Shown: positions 15,475 to 21,793 of the stretch, piece by piece
Layout of the letters: each line of letters starts with the position of its first letter
Numbering within the stretch: position 1 is the first letter of the stretch
NCBI GenBank assembly: GCA_963579235.1
Contig: CAUZFM010000040.1
Coordinates: forward strand, 1-24,440
Reading direction: 5' to 3'
DNA: 24,440 bases
DNA from: UBA1149 sp963579235
GTDB lineage: Bacteria; Desulfobacterota; Binatia; UBA1149
Notes under the pieces: generated by a model
What the model was told of the DNA's origin: nothing
Database searches by the model: none
Seen by the model: only the letters and a program-made list of their open reading frames with translations
Translations under genes and position numbers: made by a program

Positions 15475-17732
15475 GGGCTTGCCTCTTTGGCACCTATAAT
15501 CGCCGTCACAGCGCCAATCGCATTTACGCGAGGGCCATAGCAGCGGCCGGCTTTGAGCTGGTTGAAATCCACGAGCCACTGTGGGAGCGCACCCGCGACA
15601 AGGGCGCCGAGTACTTCGGGCCGCTTGGCCTGCTCAGGGGCCTGGTGGGGTGGCTCTCGGCCGCCGTTAAGCTGACCCGTCGTTGGTGGACAAGCGGCGG
15701 CACGCCGGTGGCCGTGGTGGGGTTCAACGGCCAGCTCGACGTGTTGCTGCTGCGCCTGGTGAGCCTGCGTCAAGGCCCGAGGGTGATTTTTGCGCCGCTG
15801 GTTTCGCTCACCGAGACCCTCGTTGACGACCGTGGTGTCTACTCAAGGGGGGGCATGGCGGCGCGCGCGCTGCGCTTGCTCGACAGGCTCAGCTGCCGGG
15901 CCGCCGACGTGGTGGTCGTCGACACCCTGGCCCACCGGCGCTATTTTGTCGACGTGCTGGGTGTGGCCGAAGAACGCGTGGTGGTCTGCTATCTTGGTGC
16001 CGACGCTGCGGTGTTCGGCGATGCCGCGGATTCCATTGTCACTGAGCGGCCTGACGAGACTGAGCAGCCCGACGAGGCTGAGCAGCCCGACGAAGCCGAG
16101 CAGCCCGACGAAGCCGAGCAGCCCGACGAAGCCGGGCGCTTGCGGGTGCTGTGGTTCGGGCAGTACCTGCCGCTGCACGGCACCGACGTGATCGCCGCTG
16201 CGGTAGAGCAGCTGGCTGACCGCGACGACCTGTCCTTCGTGTTCGTGGGTACGGGCGAAGCACGGGCGGAGTTTGAGCAGAGGGTCAGGCAGAGCGGCGC
16301 GGTGGCCGAGTTCGAGGACTGGGTAGACTACGAACAACTGCCCGCGCTCATAGAAAAGGCCGACATCGTGCTGGGCGTGTTCGGCGACTCGGTGAAATCG
16401 CGCATGGTTATACCCAACAAGGTCTACCAGGGGGCGGCCATGGGCCGTCCCGTGATAACAGCCGACTGTGAAGCCGTGCGCGAGGTGTTTACCGACGGTC
16501 GCGACCTGGTTCTGTGCGAAGCCGAGGCGGGCGCGCTGGCTGCGGCGATAAGCTCGCTGGCGTCAACCGCGGGTCACCGTCGCAGCCTGGGCGAGGCGGC
16601 TGCCGAACTGATATCGGGGCGCTTCGGCGACCGGGAACTCGGCCGCTGCTGGGCCGGGCCACTTTCGGGCGAAGAAACAACAGCCGAACAGACAGCCGTC
16701 GAAGTAACTGCCGCCGGAAAGCCCGCCCTCCTCGAGAGTACTACGGACGACGAAGCACTGGTGGGCGTGGTCATACTCAATTTCAACAGTGCGCGCGCCA
16801 CCCTGCGCTGCCTGCTGGCCGTGACCGGCAGCGATTACGAAAACCTGCGGGTCATGGTGGTCGACAACGCTTCTCAGCCCGCCGACCGACGCGAGCTTGA
16901 GGCCGGCATGGCCGGGCGCTTTGAGGCCCGGTTGTTACTCAACGACGAGAACCTGGGCTACGCGGGTGGAAACAACGCCGCGCTCAAGACGCTGTTCGGC
17001 GACGGCTGCCGCTACGTGCTCGTGCTCAACGGCGACACGCTACCCACGCCCACGGCCATAAGCTCGCTGGTGGCCTGCGCCCGTCGAAATCCCCACTGCG
17101 GGCCTGTGGGCCCGAGGATAGCGCGCGACTGGCCGGGCGCCCACAGCGCGTCGATAGGCGAGCGTTACTGGGCCACCGTGGCCTGGTTGCCACGCAGCCT
17201 GCTCAGGCCGCGACGACCGCGACAGACCAGCTACGAGGTCGGCGGTGTGCTGGGTTGTGCCATGCTCATCAGCCGCGATCTCTACAACCGCGTGGGCGGC
17301 TTCGAGGAGGCTTACTTTGCTTACTACGAAGAAGTGGACTACTGCCTGCGCGCTCGGCGGGTAGGGATGCCACCGAGGGTGGAGCCCGGGGCCGAGATTG
17401 CGCACACCGGCTGGCGTGGCTTTGGCGGCGGCATGACGGGCCTGGCGGCCTACCTCAAGGCTCGCAACCTGTGGCAGCTGGGCTCACGTCGACTCGACCT
17501 GCTCGAGAAGCTGCTGTTCGTGCCCGGCTACTTTGCCATGCTGGGCCTGAGCATGCTGGGCTACCTGTTCAGGGGCAGGATAAGCGTGCTGGTGGCGATG
17601 GGCAGGGGCGCCGCCGCAGGAATGGGCGGGGAAACCGGCCGACCGCCTGATTTTGTGTTCGAGGCCGCGGGGGTTCCCGACGCGGGCAGGCTTGCTGGCG
17701 GCGGCGGGGAGCAGCAGGAGCCGTTGCGGTGA
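15471..17732 (+). CDS. GT4-GT2 fusion glycosyltransferase with repetitive hinge
   Basis: A bifunctional 753-residue protein. The N-terminal half (1-395) is GT4-like (GT-B): a first Rossmann domain to about 190, then a second from LRVLWFGQYLP (224) with FVFVGTGEA (257-265) and IPNKVYQGAAMGRPVI (314-329), the variant that replaces the usual EX7E. Between the two Rossmann domains is a five-fold PDEAEQ-type repeat (194-223). A polar linker (396-430) leads to a rhamnosyltransferase-like GT2 domain (about 431-715): VVILNFNS (433-440), VVDNAS (463-468), ENLGYAGGNN (493-502), a DxD-position LNGDT (519-523) and FEEAYFAYYEEVDYCLRA (611-628). The last 40 residues are low-complexity. No stop or frameshift separates the halves. 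ATG 15471 and the stop both overlap neighbouring genes by 4 bp. Confidence 0.9.
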   Translation: MRACLFGTYNRRHSANRIYARAIAAAGFELVEIHEPLWERTRDKGAEYFGPLGLLRGLVGWLSAAVKLTRRWWTSGGTPVAVVGFNGQLDVLLLRLVSLRQGPRVIFAPLVSLTETLVDDRGVYSRGGMAARALRLLDRLSCRAADVVVVDTLAHRRYFVDVLGVAEERVVVCYLGADAAVFGDAADSIVTERPDETEQPDEAEQPDEAEQPDEAEQPDEAGRLRVLWFGQYLPLHGTDVIAAAVEQLADRDDLSFVFVGTGEARAEFEQRVRQSGAVAEFEDWVDYEQLPALIEKADIVLGVFGDSVKSRMVIPNKVYQGAAMGRPVITADCEAVREVFTDGRDLVLCEAEAGALAAAISSLASTAGHRRSLGEAAAELISGRFGDRELGRCWAGPLSGEETTAEQTAVEVTAAGKPALLESTTDDEALVGVVILNFNSARATLRCLLAVTGSDYENLRVMVVDNASQPADRRELEAGMAGRFEARLLLNDENLGYAGGNNAALKTLFGDGCRYVLVLNGDTLPTPTAISSLVACARRNPHCGPVGPRIARDWPGAHSASIGERYWATVAWLPRSLLRPRRPRQTSYEVGGVLGCAMLISRDLYNRVGGFEEAYFAYYEEVDYCLRARRVGMPPRVEPGAEIAHTGWRGFGGGMTGLAAYLKARNLWQLGSRRLDLLEKLLFVPGYFAMLGLSMLGYLFRGRISVLVAMGRGAAAGMGGETGRPPDFVFEAAGVPDAGRLAGGGGEQQEPLR
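16050..16139 (+). repeat. 18-bp in-frame tandem repeat, five units
   Basis: Units at 16050-16067, 16068-16085, 16086-16103, 16104-16121 and 16122-16139 encode PDETEQ, PDEAEQ three times and PDEAGR. Units 3 and 4 are identical in DNA; the outer ones have diverged. It lies exactly between the two Rossmann domains of the GT4 half. Being a multiple of 3, changes in copy number would alter hinge length without breaking the frame. Confidence 0.97.
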
Positions 17733-18826
17733 ATGTAGCCCTGTCAGCTGTGGCCGGTACCCTGGGCGGCCCGGCCACTTACGCGGTCGAGCTGGCCGGT
17801 GCCCTGGCAAAAGAGTTTCCCGCCGACGAGTACACCGTTTTCACTGACCACCCGGATGCCTTCGGCGGCCGTGTTGAGACCGTCAGGGTGCGCCTGCGCA
17901 GTGCCTGGGAGCAGCCGCTGTGGGATCACCTGTGGCTGCGTCGTGCCCTGCTCGGGCACCCGGCCGAGCTTTTTCACGGTACCAAGGGCGTGTTGCCGGG
18001 CCTGCTGGGGCGTCCGGGCGTGGTGACCGTGCACGACGTGGCCCACTTGGTCTATCCCGAGAGTTTCGCCCTGGCCCAGCGCCTGCACCTGGCCCTGGAG
18101 ACCCCGCGCAGCATAAGCCTCGCCCAGGCGGTGCTCACCGATTCGCAGAGCACGGCCCGGGATCTTGCCAGCCACTACCCGGCCGTGAGCGACAAGGTGG
18201 AGGTGGTGCCGCTGGGTGTGCCTGCGGCCGGAGTGCGACCCGGCGACGACAAGATCGAGGCCTGGCGACGCGAGCAGGGCATAGGACCCCGGGTCATCGG
18301 CTACCTGGGCACGGTGCAACCGCGCAAGAATCTCGACCTGCTGGTCGATGCTTTCAGCAGCCTGTCGGCCGGCAGTGACTGGCAGTTGCTGGTCGCCGGA
18401 CGCTTGCGGCCGGGCTACCGGCCGGCGTTTCTTGACCGCGACCTGCCCGGGGTTCGCTACCTCGGGCCCCTGGACGACGAAGAGATTCCGCTGTTTCTCG
18501 GCAGCCTGCGCTGCATGGTTTCGCCATCTTCGTACGAGGGTTTCGGGCTCACCTTTCTCGAGGCCATGGCTGCCGGCTGCCCGGTGGTCGGCTTTGCCAA
18601 CAGCTCCATACCCGAGGTGGTGGGAGACGCGGGCCTGCTGGTCGAAAACGAGGACTCGGCGTCGTTGGCCGCGGCCATCGGCCGCCTGCTGGAAGACGAT
18701 GAGCTGGCCGAACAGCTGGCGAAGGCCGGCCTTGAGCGCGCCGCGAATTTTACCTGGTCCAACACCGCCCGTCTCACCCGCGCAGTCTACGCCCGGGCGC
18801 TGGCCATTGGCCGGGAGCAGCAGTGA
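17729..18826 (+). CDS. family 4 glycosyltransferase
   Basis: A 365-residue GT-B retaining glycosyltransferase. The N-terminal domain starts MNVALSAVAGTLGGPATYAV, with the Gly-rich loop that contacts the acceptor or nucleotide; TVHDVAHLVYP (about 109-119) is typical of mannosyl/rhamnosyl GT4 enzymes. The C-terminal domain has IGYLGTVQPRKNLDLLVDAF (about 190-209) and the donor-site EX7E motif in SSYEGFGLTFLEAMAAGCPVV (about 267-287). The GTG start sits in a GTGA overlap with the fusion gene, and its own stop overlaps the next GT2 start in the same way. This implies coupled translation of three glycosyltransferases. Donor and acceptor are unknown. Confidence 0.92.
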   Translation: MNVALSAVAGTLGGPATYAVELAGALAKEFPADEYTVFTDHPDAFGGRVETVRVRLRSAWEQPLWDHLWLRRALLGHPAELFHGTKGVLPGLLGRPGVVTVHDVAHLVYPESFALAQRLHLALETPRSISLAQAVLTDSQSTARDLASHYPAVSDKVEVVPLGVPAAGVRPGDDKIEAWRREQGIGPRVIGYLGTVQPRKNLDLLVDAFSSLSAGSDWQLLVAGRLRPGYRPAFLDRDLPGVRYLGPLDDEEIPLFLGSLRCMVSPSSYEGFGLTFLEAMAAGCPVVGFANSSIPEVVGDAGLLVENEDSASLAAAIGRLLEDDELAEQLAKAGLERAANFTWSNTARLTRAVYARALAIGREQQ

Positions 18827-19722
18827 AAGTCACCGCGGTAGTGCTCGACTGGAACGGACACCAGGACACGCTGGCCTGCCTGCGCAGCCTGCGCGAAGTA
18901 AGCGGCTTGGATATCTTAGTGGTCGACAACGGCTCCAGCCCGCGGCTGGCTGAGGCCTGTGGCGACGAACTCGAGGGTGTGACCCTGCTGGAGAACGAGC
19001 AGAACCTGGGTTACGCGGGTGGCAATAACGTCGGGTTGAAACGCGCGCTGGCCGACGGGGCCGAGGCCGTGTGGGTGCTCAACAACGATACCGTGGTCGA
19101 TCCCGAAGCGCTGGATCTCCTGCTGGCCTGCCTTGAGCGTCACCCGCGGGCCGCGGCCGTGGCGCCGGCCGTGCTTTCAGCCGACGACCCGAGACGCCTG
19201 TGGGTGGCCTGGGGCGAGGTCAACTGGTTGCAGAGCCTTGTGCGCCTGGTGGGCCAGGGACGCGAGTATGGCCCGCGCTGGCAGGGCGAGCGCGAGGTGC
19301 CGTGGCTGCCCGGTTGCTCGGTGCTGTTCAGGCGCGCGGCGTTGGAGGCGGTGGGCCTGTTCGACGAAAACTATTTTGCCTACCACGAAGACGTCGACTG
19401 GGCGGCGAGGGCGCGAGAGCTGGGCTGGAGCATGCACTACAGCGGGCTGGCCACGGTCGTTCACCGCGGCAGCGCGAGCAGTGGCGGCTACTCGGGCTTC
19501 AAGCGTTACCTGAGCGCTCGCAACAGCGTTCTCTATGCGCGGCGCCACGGCAGTTTTCAGCAGCGGGTACTGCTCGCGGCGACCATAGTACTCACGCTGC
19601 CTTTTCAGTTCCTGCGCCGCCTGGCCACGGGCGAGCAGGGCGGGGTGCTGCTCAAACTGCGCGGCTGGCTGGATGGTCTCACTGGCCGCCCCATTCCCTT
19701 TGAGCAGCTCCACCTCCGCTGA
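18823..19722 (+). CDS. family 2 glycosyltransferase, rhamnosyltransferase-like
   Basis: A 299-residue GT-A enzyme of the WbbL/rhamnosyltransferase-like group. Motifs: AVVLDWNG (5-12), LVVDNGSS (32-39), NEQNLGYAGGNN (58-69), the DxD-position NNDT (87-90), WLPGCSVLFRR (about 162-172) and FDENYFAYHEDVDWAARAR (about 182-200). A hydrophobic or amphipathic helix near the C terminus may hold it at the membrane. It shares its signature motifs with the C-terminal half of the fusion protein, so they are paralogues with different partners. The GTG start overlaps the preceding GT4. Its stop codon lies inside the REP-like palindrome at 19715-19745. Confidence 0.91.
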   Translation: MKVTAVVLDWNGHQDTLACLRSLREVSGLDILVVDNGSSPRLAEACGDELEGVTLLENEQNLGYAGGNNVGLKRALADGAEAVWVLNNDTVVDPEALDLLLACLERHPRAAAVAPAVLSADDPRRLWVAWGEVNWLQSLVRLVGQGREYGPRWQGEREVPWLPGCSVLFRRAALEAVGLFDENYFAYHEDVDWAARARELGWSMHYSGLATVVHRGSASSGGYSGFKRYLSARNSVLYARRHGSFQQRVLLAATIVLTLPFQFLRRLATGEQGGVLLKLRGWLDGLTGRPIPFEQLHLR

Positions 19723-19763
19723 TGGGACCCGGTCTCATCAGCGGAAAAGGTACCCGGTCTCAT
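19715..19763. repeat. REP-like palindrome with adjoining direct repeat
   Basis: TCCGCTGATG (19715-19724) and CATCAGCGGA (19736-19745) are a perfect 10-bp inverted repeat, extended inward by a G-T pair and GAC/GTC around a CCG loop. The 12-mer ACCCGGTCTCAT occurs at 19727-19738 and again at 19752-19763, 25 bp apart, the second copy following GGT and preceding a run of seven A. The element covers the last bases of the GT2 gene. Palindrome plus partial second copy between genes is the form of bacterial REP sequences; other copies in the genome cannot be seen here. Confidence 0.7.
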
Positions 19764-19841
19764 AAAAAAATCCCTGCGGGTGGGTTCTGCATGCGCTAGG
19801 CTGTATGGGATAGTCAGGTTCTGCGGCCGGGCGCTAGCGAC

Positions 19842-20600
19842 ATGAAAAAGATAGTCTGCATACCGACTTACAACGAGGCGCCCAATGCCGCCAAGATCAT
19901 TTCGGCGGTTCTCGTGGTCGACCCCGAAAACGAGGTCTTGATCATCGATGACAACTCGCCCGACGGCACCGGCGAGCTTGTTGATCGTATCGTGGCCGAG
20001 AACCCGAGGGTCCACGTGCTGCACCGTCCCGGCAAGCAGGGCATCGGCCCGGCCTACAAGGAAGGCTTCGCCCGCGCGCTGGACCTTGGCGCCGACCTCA
20101 TCGTGCAGATGGACGCCGATTTTTCGCACCCGGTCGACGCCTTGGAAAAGTTCTACAAGCATATCGAGAACTACGACGTCGTGCTCGGTTCGCGCTACAT
20201 CGACGGCATAACGGTGGTCAACTGGCCCATGGGGCGGCTCATGCTGAGCTACTTCGGCAACGTGTACGCGCAGAAAGTACTGGGCGGCCTGCCGGTTATG
20301 GATGCCACCGGCGGATTCAAGTGCTGGCGCCGCGAGGTGCTCGAGGCTATCGACCTGCCGGGCGTGCGCTCTAACGGTTACGGTTTCCAGATCGAGATGA
20401 ACTACCGAGCCTGGCGCCTGGGTTACCGCTTGCACGAAACGCCCATTATCTTTGCCGACCGTAGGGAAGGCACGTCCAAGATGAACAAGAAGATCGCGAT
20501 CGAGGCGCTGGTGGTGGTCTGGTGGCTCAAGCTGGCCGACTTGATGGGCCGACTGGAGAAACCCAAGCTCGTCCGGGTCGACGGCCCGGGCTCACCCTGA
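19842..20600 (+). CDS. polyprenol-phosphate mannose synthase (Dpm1-like GT2)
   Basis: A 252-residue cytoplasmic GT2 enzyme of the Dpm1 family, which transfers mannose from GDP-mannose to a polyprenyl phosphate. Motifs: CIPTYNEAPN (6-15), IDDNSPDGTG (35-44), metal-binding DADFSHP (91-97), LGSRYIDG (115-122), MDATGGFKCWRR (153-164) and the acceptor-loop RREGTSKMN (207-215), all characteristic of Dpm1-type catalytic subunits. It has no membrane anchor, like the short Dpm1 form. ATG 19842 follows a 119-bp gap containing the REP-like element, with only a weak ribosome binding site. Unlike its neighbours it uses mostly ATC for isoleucine. It could supply the mannosyl donor for the GT-C genes in the window. 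Glucose in place of mannose is possible. Confidence 0.93.
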   Translation: MKKIVCIPTYNEAPNAAKIISAVLVVDPENEVLIIDDNSPDGTGELVDRIVAENPRVHVLHRPGKQGIGPAYKEGFARALDLGADLIVQMDADFSHPVDALEKFYKHIENYDVVLGSRYIDGITVVNWPMGRLMLSYFGNVYAQKVLGGLPVMDATGGFKCWRREVLEAIDLPGVRSNGYGFQIEMNYRAWRLGYRLHETPIIFADRREGTSKMNKKIAIEALVVVWWLKLADLMGRLEKPKLVRVDGPGSP

Positions 20601-20616
20601 ACGAGGCCGCGGCGAC

Positions 20617-21771
20617 GTGACCCGCCGCCTGCTGATACTCAACGAGCGCGATCCGCGCAATCCCCTTTCGGGAGGCTGCGAGGTCTACCTGTTCGAAATC
20701 TTTTCGCGCCTGGCGGCCAGGGGGCATCACGTCACCTTGCTCGCCGCCACCTTTCCCGGCTGCTCGCGCGAAGAAACAATAGACGGCGTGCACGTGCGCC
20801 GGCTTACCAACCGCTACGCTTTTTATTTCAAGGGGCCGTTGGAGGCTCGCCGGTTGGCGCGCGCGGGCAGCGTTGACGTGGTCATCGATGCGCTGTCGAA
20901 GCTGCCGTTTCTCAGCCCGTGGCTGGTGCCGGCCCCCTGCCTGGCGCTGGTCATGCACTTGTTTGGTACGACCGCTTTTGCCCAGGCTCCGTTTCCCGTG
21001 GCGCTGGTCACCTGGCTCTCGGAAAAACTCATACCGGCCTGCTACCGCAGCACGCCCATGGTCTCTATCTCTCCAAGCACAAGGGACGACCTCGTTGAAC
21101 GCGGGTTGCCCTACGAGATGGTGGCCATAGTTCCTTGCGGCATAGACCACGGACTGTACAGGCCGGTTGCCGGCAGCAGCTCGGCGTCGCCGCTCATCGG
21201 TTGGCTCGGCCGGGTAGAGAAGTACAAGCGGCTGGACAACATGCTCGAGGCCATGGTCGGCCTGCGCAAGCAGATTCCCGACCTGCGGCTGGTGGTCATC
21301 GGCGACGGCGGGGCCCTCCAGGAATCCCGGCAACTGGCTACCCACCTGGGCCTGGACGACTGCGTCGAGTTTGCCGGCTTCGTGTCGGCCGAGCGCAAGG
21401 TCGAGTTACTCGGCCAGGCCCACGTGCTCGTGAACTCCTCGGAGAAAGAAGGCTGGGGGCTGACCGTGATAGAGGGCAATGCCTGTGGCACTCCCACGGT
21501 CGCCAGCAACGTGCCCGGTCTGCGCGACTCGGTGGTCGATGGCGAAACCGGCCTGCTCTACGAATACGCCGACGTGGCGGCGATGGAGTCGGCCCTGCTC
21601 AAGGTGCTGAGCGACGCCCAGCTTCGCCAGCGGCTCGAGACCGCGGCCTTGGAATGGGCCGCCCGCTTTACCTGGGACGCGGCGGCCTGCGACGTTGAAA
21701 CATTAATGGAGCGATCGCTGCACGGTGGCGGGGACCCTGGCTCCCTGGAGTTGCAGTCTCCGACGTTCTGA
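20617..21771 (+). CDS. family 4 glycosyltransferase
   Basis: A 384-residue GT-B glycosyltransferase. The N-terminal domain opens with LILNERDPRNPLSGGCEVYL (6-25), the Gly-rich donor loop (SGG) of GT4 enzymes. VSISPSTRDDLVERG (149-163) and VPCGIDHGLYRP (172-183) mark the inter-domain region. The C-terminal domain has GWLGRVEKYKRLDNMLEA (195-212) and the EX7E motif with E278 and E286 (SSEKEGWGLTVIEGNACGTP). The start is GTG 20617, 16 bp after the Dpm1-like gene, with GAGG at 20603-20606 as ribosome binding site. The final 20 residues are a non-conserved tail. It probably adds a sugar to a lipid-linked intermediate; specificity is unknown. Confidence 0.92.
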   Translation: MTRRLLILNERDPRNPLSGGCEVYLFEIFSRLAARGHHVTLLAATFPGCSREETIDGVHVRRLTNRYAFYFKGPLEARRLARAGSVDVVIDALSKLPFLSPWLVPAPCLALVMHLFGTTAFAQAPFPVALVTWLSEKLIPACYRSTPMVSISPSTRDDLVERGLPYEMVAIVPCGIDHGLYRPVAGSSSASPLIGWLGRVEKYKRLDNMLEAMVGLRKQIPDLRLVVIGDGGALQESRQLATHLGLDDCVEFAGFVSAERKVELLGQAHVLVNSSEKEGWGLTVIEGNACGTPTVASNVPGLRDSVVDGETGLLYEYADVAAMESALLKVLSDAQLRQRLETAALEWAARFTWDAAACDVETLMERSLHGGGDPGSLELQSPTF

Positions 21772-21793
21772 GCTTTTGCGGTAAGGGACAGTG

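Noticed and set aside
16050..16139. Tandem repeat considered as a CRISPR-like array
   Set aside because: The units are contiguous 18-mers without spacers and encode a regular hexapeptide in frame.
19605..20435. 276-codon minus-strand frame opposite the REP-like element and the Dpm1-like gene
   Set aside because: It runs antisense through two convincing glycosyltransferases and the palindrome; no start signals or motifs.
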